Assembly (NCBI GenBank): GCA_002329495.1
Contig: DCTH01000105.1
Coordinates: 8,076-16,369 of the forward strand
Reading direction: 5' to 3'
DNA: 8,294 bases
Source: Syntrophothermus sp. UBA1445
GTDB taxonomy: Bacteria; Bacillota; Syntrophomonadia; Syntrophomonadales; DTU052
The position numbers and the translations under genes were made by a program. Positions 1 through 5,720 of the stretch are shown here, in pieces. Position 1 is the stretch's first letter. Each line of letters opens with the position of its first letter. Under the pieces are notes generated by a model. That model did not search any database. It saw only the letters and a program-made list of their open reading frames with translations, and was not told where the DNA came from.

Positions 1-128
1 TCCGCCAAATACTCCGTTTCCCATTCTATCCCATCTTTATGTTCGATCCACATTGGGGCAGGAATTGGACGGTTATGGAAGAATATTTAATGCCAGGAAC
101 TATTTCAATAATAAGAGGGGGTAATTCA
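1..128 (+). other. Upstream region of hbd, no gene recognised
   Basis: No gene end or RNA gene is recognisable here. The frame of the downstream gene stays open back through this stretch, with a possible ATG at 39, but the resulting 30 extra residues do not resemble the family N-terminus. TTGGAC at 65-70 followed by TTTAAT at 86-91 resembles a sigma-A promoter, but its 15-nt spacer is short, so this is only a weak candidate. GAGGGGG at 115-121 is the ribosome binding site of the next gene. Confidence 0.4.
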
Positions 129-980
129 ATGGAAATTAAAAAGATCGGAGTATTGGGAGCGGGTATCATGGGAGCGGGTATTGCTCAGATCTGTGCCGAG
201 GCCGGATACGAGGTTATCCTGGTGGATGTAGCCGAAGCGTTTGTCAATAAAGGCTACCAGGGCATAGTTAAGAACTGGACAAAGGCGGTGGAGAAGGGTA
301 AAAGGACGGCTGAGGATCTGGAGAAGTTCAAGGCTTTGATCACCACCAGCCTGGATAACCAGGATTTCAAAGACTGTGATGTAATAATAGAGGCCATAAT
401 CGAGAATATCGATATCAAGAAAAAGGTGTTTAAAGAGCTGGGAGAGATTTGTAAGGATTCCGCAGTCCTGGCCAGCAACACCTCAGCCCTCAGCATCACC
501 GAGATCGCAACCGCCAGCGGTCGGCCGGAATCAGTTGTAGGAATGCACTTCTTTAACCCAGTCCCGGTAATGAAGCTGGTAGAGGTTATACCGGGAGCCG
601 TGACCAGCGAGACCGCGGTAGAAACCATCACCGAGCTAAGTAAAAAAATTGGCAAGGAACCGGTCAGAGCTCAGGAGACGCCAGGCTTTATAGTCAACCG
701 CATACTGGTCCCCTATATGAATGAAGCCGCAATGCTGTATCAGGAAGGGGTCCCGGCCGAGGCGATTGACCAGGCCATGAAACTGGGAGCGAATATGCCA
801 ATGGGTCCCCTGGCCTTGGCGGATCTGGTAGGCCTTGATACCTTGCTTATGATCTGCGATTACTATTGGAGAGAGTTCGGGGACTCAAAATACCGCGCCT
901 CACTGGCTTTGAGAAACAAGGTGCGTGCCGGACATCTGGGAAGAAAGACCGGAAAAGGCTTCTACGACTATACCAAATAA
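129..980 (+). CDS. hbd: 3-hydroxybutyryl-CoA dehydrogenase
   Basis: This 283-residue protein should oxidise (S)-3-hydroxybutyryl-CoA to acetoacetyl-CoA with NAD, or run the reverse step, in beta-oxidation or butyrate-type metabolism in the cytosol. The N-terminal Rossmann domain has the dinucleotide motif G10-A-G12-I-M-G15, with Asp33 at the end of beta-2, which favours NAD(H) over NADP(H). The family signature HFFNP starts at His140. His140 and Glu152 form the expected catalytic pair; Ser119 (in ASNTS) and Asn190 (in FIVN) match the other active-site positions of clostridial enzymes. The C-terminal helical domain ends with the usual GRKTGKGFYDY. I chose ATG 129 over an upstream in-frame ATG at 39 because GAGGGGG lies 7 nt before it and the length then equals the usual 282-283 residues. 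It appears to be a single-gene unit, or the last gene of an operon, since a strong terminator follows at 1107. Function is very secure; pathway direction cannot be told from the sequence. Confidence 0.96.
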   Translation: MEIKKIGVLGAGIMGAGIAQICAEAGYEVILVDVAEAFVNKGYQGIVKNWTKAVEKGKRTAEDLEKFKALITTSLDNQDFKDCDVIIEAIIENIDIKKKVFKELGEICKDSAVLASNTSALSITEIATASGRPESVVGMHFFNPVPVMKLVEVIPGAVTSETAVETITELSKKIGKEPVRAQETPGFIVNRILVPYMNEAAMLYQEGVPAEAIDQAMKLGANMPMGPLALADLVGLDTLLMICDYYWREFGDSKYRASLALRNKVRAGHLGRKTGKGFYDYTK

Positions 981-1058
981 AAGCAGCAGCTTAACAACGC
1001 AGCAGAAGATAATGGTGCCTGTGCCAAAATTGACATTAACATACCCCTGATAGGAATC

Positions 1059-1077
1059 GGCTGCTGATAGAGCAGCC
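1059..1077. repeat. Perfect 7-bp hairpin between hbd and its terminator
   Basis: GGCTGCT at 1059-1065 and AGCAGCC at 1071-1077 are perfect inverted repeats around the 5-base loop GATAG. No T run follows, so it is not a terminator by itself. It lies in the 3' untranslated region of hbd, 30 bases ahead of the real terminator, and may protect the mRNA end. A consensus TTGACA lies at 1030-1035 just upstream. Confidence 0.55.
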
Positions 1078-1106
1078 AGATAAATTAATAGACTTAAAGT
1101 TAACAT

Positions 1107-1139
1107 AAAAATCACCCTTTCGAGAAAGGGTGATTTTTT
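1107..1139 (+). terminator. Rho-independent terminator after hbd, symmetrical
   Basis: A 14-bp perfect stem pairs 1107-1120 with 1125-1138 around a CGAG loop. Its core is TCACCCTTT/AAAGGGTGA, flanked by A residues on the left and a run of six T at 1134-1139 on the right. The A run on the left would give a U run on the other strand, so the hairpin could end transcription in both directions. It closes the hbd transcript and separates it from the signalling operon. Confidence 0.93.
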
Positions 1140-1190
1140 CGCCCAATTTATCGATTGTTCGACATAGGGGGTGTCGCTGGGGGTGGGTAT

Positions 1191-1239
1191 CTGACTTGAA
1201 GTAGAATCCGGGTGTTCCCAGAAATGCCTTTAAAGTCAG
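1191..1239. repeat. Inverted repeat CTGACTT/AAGTCAG
   Basis: CTGACTT at 1191-1197 is the exact inverted complement of AAGTCAG at 1233-1239. The 35-base interval holds a small inner GGG-TGTT-CCC hairpin at 1210-1219. Function is unknown; it could be a structured RNA or an operator. Confidence 0.4.
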
Positions 1240-1335
1240 GTAAGAACATGGTCATGAAAAATACGCAATCATAAGTCTGATCTACTTACAATTAAATAAG
1301 ATTAAATCCTCCATTCTCCGATATACGGCTACTCG

Positions 1336-1368
1336 CCCTAAAAAAGAGGGATATAGAATAATTTAGGG
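1336..1368. repeat. Inverted repeat CCCTAAA/TTTAGGG
   Basis: CCCTAAA at 1336-1342 and TTTAGGG at 1362-1368 are perfect 7-base inverted repeats separated by 19 AT-rich bases. Spacing and symmetry would suit a dimeric regulator or an RNA stem. It lies about 250 bases before the RsbR-like gene, where the operon promoter could lie. No function can be assigned. Confidence 0.35.
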
Positions 1369-1453
1369 AATTTATAACGTTACGGGCTTTTGTGGAATTA
1401 GTCCCCTATTACAATCCATAATACCTGAAGCAGTTACGATATCCAGGATCAAC

Positions 1454-1503
1454 GGGGGAACAAAACGCCAACAGCGACTCCCCGGTATAATCGGGGAGTT
1501 TAT
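1454..1503 (+). promoter_or_regulatory. Terminator-like hairpin with possible anti-terminator strand
   Basis: ACTCCCCG at 1477-1484 pairs perfectly with CGGGGAGT at 1492-1499 around a 7-base loop, and TTTATTA follows. The T tract is weak, so this is a poor terminator at best. GGGGG at 1454-1458 could pair instead with CCCC at 1480-1483, which would break the hairpin. This resembles an attenuator arrangement, but no ligand-binding consensus was recognised. The loop contains TATAAT (1486-1491) without a -35 box at the right distance. Confidence 0.4.
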
Positions 1504-1530
1504 TACTACAATGGGACAAATTCCGCAGCC

Positions 1531-1565
1531 AAGGGCAACAACCCTTGATTAATGTTTAATGAGGG
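1531..1565 (+). promoter_or_regulatory. Two mutually exclusive hairpins in the operon leader
   Basis: CCCTT at 1542-1546 can pair backward with AAGGG at 1531-1535 (loop of 6). It can also pair forward within a longer stem, CCCTT plus ATTAA against TTAAT plus GAGGG (1542-1565), with one bulged G and a 3-base loop. The same strand cannot do both at once, as is typical of switching leaders. The element lies 60-90 bases before the start codon of the RsbR-like gene. Folding energy was not computed. Confidence 0.4.
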
Positions 1566-1586
1566 CGATTATTAACCTGTCTTAGG

Positions 1587-1617
1587 GCCACGAAACTGTG
1601 GCTTAAATAAAGGAGGG
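1587..1617 (+). promoter_or_regulatory. Hairpin next to a strong ribosome binding site
   Basis: GCCAC at 1587-1591 pairs with GTGGC at 1598-1602 around GAAACT; two G-T pairs may extend it. AGGAGGG at 1611-1617 is a near-perfect Shine-Dalgarno sequence 5 bases before ATG 1623, and it fixes that start. The hairpin ends 8 bases before the ribosome binding site, close enough to influence initiation. Confidence 0.5.
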
Positions 1618-1622
1618 ATTAG

Positions 1623-2975
1623 ATGGCGCTTGACCGGCAACAGTTTAATGATATCCTGGAGCAACTACCTGCTTACCTGATCCTGTTGACCCCCGATTAT
1701 CAAGTTCCTTTTGCTAACCGCTTCTTTCGGGAGCGTTTTGGTCAAGCTCATGGTCGGCGCTGCTATGAGCATCTGTTCGGAAGGGACGAACCCTGTGACA
1801 TCTGTGAGAGCTTCGTAACCTTGGAAACCGGCAGGCCGCATGAGTGGCAATGGAATGGTCCGGATGGCCGCAATTATCATATTCTTGACATCCCGTTCAC
1901 TGACGAAGACGGCTCAACTCTAATCCTGGAGATGGGCATTGACGTAACCAAATACAAGCAAGCCGAAGAGGAGTTACAAAAAGCCCATGATGCCCTGGAA
2001 TCAAGTGTTGCGGAGAGGACAGCGGAGCTCAATCAGGAGTTGGCCCAGCGTCTACAGGCCGAGGAGGCCTTCCGGGAAACCAATGCATACCTGGAGAACC
2101 TGATCAATTATGCCAACGCTCCCATAATTGTCTGGGATCCGGATTACAAGATCGTTCGTTTCAACCATGCCTTCGAGCGTCTGACCGGCTACGTGGCTGA
2201 TGAGGTTATCGGTAAATCCCTGGAGATTCTTTTCCCTGATGCCCAGCGGGAGGAATCGATGGCCCTGATTCGCTGCACAGCACCTGGGGAGAGGTGGGAA
2301 GTGGTGGAAATAGCCATTGCCCACGTCGACGGCAGCGTACGGACAGTACTCTGGAACTCGGCGACCATTTTCAGGGAGGATGGTATCACAGTTGAGGCTA
2401 CCATTGCCCAGGGCCAGGATATTACAGAACGCAAAAAAGCCGAAGAAGAACTCATAAAATCGCATGAAGAATTGGAATTGAGGGTACAGGAGCGGACTGC
2501 CGATCTGGAAAAACTTAATGAGACTCTTCGGGCAGAGATCGAGGAGCGCAAACGGGCTGAGGAAATCATATCCCGACAGGCCCAGGAGATCCTGGAGGTT
2601 TCTACCCCGGTGATACAGATTTGGGACGGCATTGTTACTGTGCCCTTGATCGGTACCCTGGACAGCAGGCGGACCCAGCAGCTTATGGAACAGCTGTTGC
2701 AGAAGATCGTGGAGACAGGCTCTCTGGTCGCATTGATTGATGTTACCGGAGTTCCTACTATAGATACGAAAACCGCCCAGTATTTAATCGAAACCATCAG
2801 CGCCGTACGTCTATTGGGAGCGGAGGTAGTGCTGACCGGCATCCGTCCAGAGATAGCCCGCACCCTGGTACAGCTGGGAACCGACCTCTCCAACGTTAAT
2901 ACGCGCTCTTCTTTCTCAGCGGGACTGCTCTTTGCCTTTAATCTATTGAAGCTTGAGGTGGTCAAGCAAACCTGA
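1623..2975 (+). CDS. rsbR: RsbR-like stressosome sensor, PAS-PAS-STAS
   Basis: This 450-residue cytosolic protein has the RsbR plan with an unusual sensory half. PAS 1 spans about 5-110 and holds three cysteines, Cys47, Cys58 and Cys61 (C-X10-CXXC). A charged helical linker follows (112-155), then PAS 2 (155-270, with the typical LTGY and DITERKKAEEE segments), a second coiled-coil linker (270-325), and a STAS domain (326-445). The STAS part has the RsbR hallmarks DVTGVPTIDT and GIRPEIA. Thr382 and Thr414 are the likely equivalents of the two threonines phosphorylated by RsbT in Bacillus RsbR proteins. Family members usually have a globin-like N-terminal domain and about 270-300 residues, so the double PAS makes this one long. 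There is no membrane segment. Its role, inferred from family, is to sense a signal through PAS and change RsbT binding in a complex with the RsbS encoded next. Start is ATG with AGGAGGG 5 nt upstream. The assignment is firm; the ligand is unknown. Confidence 0.92.
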   Translation: MALDRQQFNDILEQLPAYLILLTPDYQVPFANRFFRERFGQAHGRRCYEHLFGRDEPCDICESFVTLETGRPHEWQWNGPDGRNYHILDIPFTDEDGSTLILEMGIDVTKYKQAEEELQKAHDALESSVAERTAELNQELAQRLQAEEAFRETNAYLENLINYANAPIIVWDPDYKIVRFNHAFERLTGYVADEVIGKSLEILFPDAQREESMALIRCTAPGERWEVVEIAIAHVDGSVRTVLWNSATIFREDGITVEATIAQGQDITERKKAEEELIKSHEELELRVQERTADLEKLNETLRAEIEERKRAEEIISRQAQEILEVSTPVIQIWDGIVTVPLIGTLDSRRTQQLMEQLLQKIVETGSLVALIDVTGVPTIDTKTAQYLIETISAVRLLGAEVVLTGIRPEIARTLVQLGTDLSNVNTRSSFSAGLLFAFNLLKLEVVKQT

Positions 2976-2988
2976 GACCTGCATGTTT

Positions 2989-2994
2989 AGGAGG
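2989..2994 (+). promoter_or_regulatory. Ribosome binding site deciding the rsbS start
   Basis: AGGAGG lies 6 bases before ATG 3001. It rules out the overlapping in-frame ATG at 2995, which abuts it, and the earlier ATG at 2983, which precedes it. Confidence 0.8.
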
Positions 2995-3000
2995 ATGAAG

Positions 3001-3360
3001 ATGGCAGACGATAATATCTCGGTAATTAAGATACATGATGTGCTGTTGGTAACTGTTCCACCTGACCCTGACGACGGATCAGTAAACATTTTACAGTACA
3101 AAGTACTAAAGGGAATGGAACGGCACCGAGTTAAAGGACTGGTGCTCGATATCTCAGCCTGCCAGACGGTGGATTCCTTCTTTGCCCGGGTTATAGCCGA
3201 AACGGCACAAATGGTCGTCTTGATGGGCGGCCAAACAGTCATCGCCGGGATGCAGCCAAGCGTAGCTATCACCGCTACCCAGCTTGGTCTGAAAATCGGA
3301 AATGCGTTAACAGCCCTGACAGTTGAACATGCGCTGCACAAAATCGGTACCACCATATAA
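3001..3360 (+). CDS. rsbS: RsbS-like stressosome scaffold (STAS)
   Basis: This 119-residue single-domain STAS protein is about the size of Bacillus RsbS (121 residues). The phosphoacceptor region reads QTVDSFFARVI, placing Asp58-Ser59. Ser59 falls at the same number as the serine phosphorylated by RsbT in Bacillus RsbS. Other family features are the central GLVLDIS strand and GMQPSVAITATQLGL, which corresponds to the GIRPEIA-type segment of RsbR. RsbS forms the stressosome core with RsbR and holds RsbT until Ser59 is phosphorylated. The start is set by AGGAGG 6 nt before ATG 3001; in-frame codons further upstream, including a TTG at 2953 inside the previous gene, would add residues that do not fit the family. 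It begins 25 bp after rsbR and ends 14 bp before rsbT, fitting one operon. Identification is strong. Confidence 0.94.
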   Translation: MADDNISVIKIHDVLLVTVPPDPDDGSVNILQYKVLKGMERHRVKGLVLDISACQTVDSFFARVIAETAQMVVLMGGQTVIAGMQPSVAITATQLGLKIGNALTALTVEHALHKIGTTI

Positions 3361-3374
3361 CAGGAGCGAACAAC

Positions 3375-3785
3375 GTGATCGAGTGTAACCACGGAACAGT
3401 AGTTATCAGCGACGAAAGCGACATTATTGTAGCGCGGAAAACGATTCGTGAAGTGTCTGAGAAACTGGGGTTCAGTCTCACGGACGTAACACGTATAGTT
3501 ACTGCAGCCTCGGAGCTGGCACGCAATATCTTTGTTTACGCCGGCTCGGGCGTTATGAGCTGGTGCATTCTTGACACCGGTAATTTAGTGGGAATTGAGC
3601 TGACCTTTGAGGATCATGGCCCTGGAATCGCTGACCTGAAACAGGTGATGCAGGAAGGGTATTCAACCAGTAAAGGCCTTGGCCTGGGACTTCCCGGGTC
3701 CCGCAGGCTTATGGATGACATGGAGATTAGATCCCGGGTGGGTGAGGGAACCACGGTGGTTGTCAAGAAATGGCGGAGGGGTTAA
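3375..3785 (+). CDS. rsbT: RsbT-like serine/threonine kinase (switch kinase)
   Basis: This 136-residue GHKL-type kinase has all ATP-binding motifs: N box with Glu47 and Asn51 (SELARNIFVYA), G1 box Asp80-HGPG, and G2 box GLGLGL at 101-106. Length and motifs match RsbT of Bacillus (133 residues). RsbT phosphorylates RsbS and RsbR, leaves the stressosome and activates a partner, which is the phosphatase RsbU in Bacillus. No RsbU-type gene is present here, so its target is open; the downstream phosphatase fusion or the histidine kinases are candidates by position. The start is GTG 3375 with AGGAG (3362-3366) 8 nt upstream. The stop lies 2 bp before the next start, so translation is probably coupled. 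The end of this gene also carries the ribosome binding site of the next. Confidence 0.94.
   Translation: MIECNHGTVVISDESDIIVARKTIREVSEKLGFSLTDVTRIVTAASELARNIFVYAGSGVMSWCILDTGNLVGIELTFEDHGPGIADLKQVMQEGYSTSKGLGLGLPGSRRLMDDMEIRSRVGEGTTVVVKKWRRG
3775..3781 (+). promoter_or_regulatory. Ribosome binding site inside the end of rsbT
   Basis: GGAGGGG lies 6 bases before ATG 3788. It decides the start of the phosphatase fusion in favour of 3788 over the in-frame ATG at 3770, which precedes it. Its place in the last codons of rsbT suggests translational coupling. Confidence 0.75.
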
Positions 3786-3787
3786 GG

Positions 3788-4825
3788 ATGCATCTTCCAC
3801 CTGCCCGAAGGTTAAAGGTTTCTCATCTGAGTGATGCCAGCGAGGCGCGCCAGATTTTAAAAGAAATGGCCCACATCCTTGGTTTTGGGGCTCAGGAAAG
3901 CGGGGATTTGGCCATTGTGGTTACTGAACTGGTTACTAATATTGTCATACATGCCAGAGACGGTGAGTTAGTGCTGACTCCGCTCGAAGATAAACGCCGC
4001 CTGGGCATCAAAATTGAATCTCTTGACAATGGTCCTGGAATTGCGGACCCCGACCAGGTGATAACCGATGGATTTTCAACTGGTGGGGGTCTGGGCTACG
4101 GATTGGGTACTGTTAATCGGCTTATGGATGAATTGTTCATAAGGTCCCGACCTGATGGTCAACCAGGCACACTGATCACCTGCCTGCGCTGGAAACCTGA
4201 TTCTCTTCTCAATATAATCAACTGTCCACTCTCTGTTGGCATTGCCACCCGTGCTCATCTTAACTCCGAATTTAATGGAGACGCTTTTGTGGTTGAGGAA
4301 TTGAATACGTCGGTTCTGGTTGCGCTTATTGATGGCTTGGGACATGGAGAACCGGCTCATTACGCTGCCCGGATTGCCAGAGAGTATGTGGAAGAGCATT
4401 GTGATGAACCCCTGCCAGTACTCTTTGGCGGAGTAGCCCGCGCCTGCCAGTGTAGTCGGGGAATCGTGATGGCTGTTGCCCGGTTCGATTGGGGGCAGAG
4501 GCCAATCAGGTTAACCTTCGCCAGCATTGGTAATATCGAGGCCAGGGTTTTCGGTTGTCCGACTCGGATAAATCTCCTGGCCAGGCGGGGAGTAATTGGT
4601 CATAATGCCCCCAAACCTCATGTTGTCGAGTGCGATTGGGATTCAGCCTATATAATGGTCCTGCACACCGATGGGCTAAGCACCAAATGGCACTGGAATG
4701 AGTTCCCTGAGCTGACCAAGGCGTCAGCTGACTATAGCGCACGGAGACTCCTGCAGAGGGTCGCCGGGAACGATGATGATGCCACTGTAATGGTTGTGAG
4801 AGGAATTGGAGCGCGAACGGGGTGA
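3788..4825 (+). CDS. RsbT-like kinase fused to RsbX-like PP2C phosphatase
   Basis: This 345-residue fusion has two enzyme domains. Residues 8-136 are a GHKL kinase domain close to RsbT: N box Glu47 and Asn51 (TELVTNIVIHA), G1 box Asp80-NGPG, and G2 box GLGYGLG at 101-107. It shares with the neighbouring RsbT the stretches NGPGIAD/HGPGIAD, the GFSTGGGLG/GYSTSKGLG region and RLMD. Residues 145-340 are a SpoIIE/RsbX-type metal-dependent phosphatase with Asp165 (NGDAF), Asp182 (DGLGHG), Asp295 (HTDGLS) and Asp330-Asp331 (DDATVMVV); all metal-binding aspartates look intact. RsbX removes phosphate from RsbS and RsbR and resets the stressosome, so this protein probably does that. What the attached kinase domain does is unknown: it may act on the same STAS proteins or be a binding module. 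The ribosome binding site at 3775 sets the start. It overlaps the next gene by 4 bp. Confidence 0.9.
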   Translation: MHLPPARRLKVSHLSDASEARQILKEMAHILGFGAQESGDLAIVVTELVTNIVIHARDGELVLTPLEDKRRLGIKIESLDNGPGIADPDQVITDGFSTGGGLGYGLGTVNRLMDELFIRSRPDGQPGTLITCLRWKPDSLLNIINCPLSVGIATRAHLNSEFNGDAFVVEELNTSVLVALIDGLGHGEPAHYAARIAREYVEEHCDEPLPVLFGGVARACQCSRGIVMAVARFDWGQRPIRLTFASIGNIEARVFGCPTRINLLARRGVIGHNAPKPHVVECDWDSAYIMVLHTDGLSTKWHWNEFPELTKASADYSARRLLQRVAGNDDDATVMVVRGIGARTG

Positions 4826-5693
4826 TAGATACGCGTAAGAAGCCCCTGTTTACTAAGAAGGCTAAAAAGAAGCTGCTAGAGAACCGGATGCTTCGTGATG
4901 AACTGTCGGTAACAAACCAGGGTTTGATTGCCCTGACTATGGAGATCGAAGAGAAAAACGAAGAAGTCCAGGCACTAACCGAACAGCTGTGGCAGGTGGC
5001 CCGGATGGCGACCATGGGTGAGCTGGCAGCCAGTATTGCTCACGATCTGAATAATCCCCTGGCAACTATGGCCTTGCGGCTGGAGTCCCTGATGTCTCAG
5101 ATTCCTGCTGATGATCCCAAACAGAGATCACTGCAAATAATCTCTCGGGAAATTGACCGCATGGCCGCTTTGGTAAAAAAGCTCCTTGATTTTAGCCGTC
5201 ATGGTCAAAACCAGCTAACCAAGGTTGATATCTGCCGGGAAGTCGATTATGCCCTGGATCTCATCACTTACCATGTCCATAAGCAAGGAATCCGGGTGAT
5301 TAAGGATTACAGCCCGGAATTGCCCTGGCTTTTCGCTGACCGTCGTGGATTGCACCAGCTCTTTCTTAACCTGTTTATCAATGCCAGCGACGCAATGCCC
5401 GAGGGCGGGGAACTGACAATTCGCATATATAAGAGTTCTGTTGATGATATCGCCATTGATATTATTGATACCGGCATGGGGATTCCCCCTGATGTTCTCG
5501 CACATGTCATGGATCCTTTTTTACTACTAAACCCGAGGGTAAGGGCACCGGACTGGGACTCTCTATATGCCGCCGCATTGTGGAGTATCACGGCGGAACA
5601 ATCTCAATTACCAGCACCGCTAATAAAGGCACCACTGTTAACATCAAATTTCCCCTAGCTGAAAACGACTTCGAGTATCCAGCCCCGATGTAA
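4822..5693 (+). pseudogene. Soluble histidine kinase with a -1 frame break in the ATPase domain
   Basis: This is a cytosolic sensor kinase without a sensor domain. Residues 1-60 form a Lys-rich start and coiled coil containing TNQGLIALTMEIEE. HisKA follows with His74 in SIAHDLNNPL, then the ATPase domain with N box Asn187, G1 box Asp216-TGMG and F box DPF at 231-233. Here the frame breaks. Read straight on, the zero frame gives 45 residues unlike any kinase and stops at 5656-5658. In the -1 frame from 5523 the expected end appears: [14 protein letters not shown] (G2 box), then the usual [11 protein letters not shown] ending, stop at 5691-5693. The joined product would have 290 residues. The break lies at a run of six T (5517-5522). 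A missing T, a sequencing error, or programmed frameshifting are all possible; without a shift the protein lacks its G2 box and should not bind ATP normally. The start is GTG 4822, overlapping the previous stop by 4 bp. It is the fifth gene of the operon. Confidence 0.85.
5517..5523 (+). other. Slippery heptamer T TTT TTA at the frame break
   Basis: In the zero frame of the histidine kinase the codons read CCT TTT TTA, so the heptamer T TTT TTA sits exactly in the X XXY YYZ register of -1 ribosomal frameshift sites. A one-base slip back makes the next codon ACT at 5523 and yields [16 protein letters not shown], a normal kinase motif; the kinase encoded at 5721 itself has PFLTTK. The nearest GC-rich stem seen downstream, CCGCCG/CGGCGG at 5570-5596, is 46 bases away, farther than usual stimulators, and no clear upstream Shine-Dalgarno stimulator was found. 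Confidence 0.5.
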
Positions 5694-5720
5694 AACGAAG
5701 TATATGGAGGTAACTGACGC

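Larger units (their letters stand above)
1140..1622 (+). other. Gene-free interval ahead of the stressosome operon
   Basis: No protein-coding gene or known RNA is recognised in these roughly 480 bases. They carry several inverted repeats: GACA/TGTC at 1161-1175, CTGACTT/AAGTCAG at 1191-1239, CCCTAAA/TTTAGGG at 1336-1368, and a denser set from 1454 to 1602 that looks like an RNA leader. No convincing sigma-A or sigma-B promoter with both boxes at proper spacing was found, although the operon must start somewhere here. The stretch 1150-1320 has no visible role and could be the remnant of a mobile element, which is speculation. Confidence 0.5.

Noticed and set aside
39..128. N-terminal extension of the 3-hydroxybutyryl-CoA dehydrogenase from ATG 39
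   Set aside because: The extra 30 residues are unlike the family, and a strong ribosome binding site serves ATG 129.
1185..1190. GGGTAT resembling a sigma-B type -10 element
   Set aside because: No GTTTAA-like -35 box lies at the 12-14 base spacing, and no sigma-B gene is in view.
1148..1255. 35-codon minus-strand frame with two possible ATG starts
   Set aside because: No ribosome binding site worth the name, no recognisable domain, and a proline-rich ending that looks random.
1486..1491. TATAAT as the -10 box of an operon promoter
   Set aside because: It lies in the loop of a hairpin and no -35-like hexamer occurs 16-18 bases upstream.
1441..1620. Cyclic-di-GMP or another known riboswitch class
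   Set aside because: The GEMM core motifs and other consensus cores I know are not present; only hairpins can be supported.
2189..2965. Long open frame of 258 codons on the minus strand inside the RsbR-like gene
   Set aside because: Its translation is Ser/Arg/Val-rich with no family resemblance, and the plus-strand frame encodes clear PAS and STAS domains; it is a shadow.
5523..5693. The tail of the broken kinase as a separate small gene
   Set aside because: It starts within the F box, has no start codon with a ribosome binding site, and is plainly the missing end of the upstream kinase.
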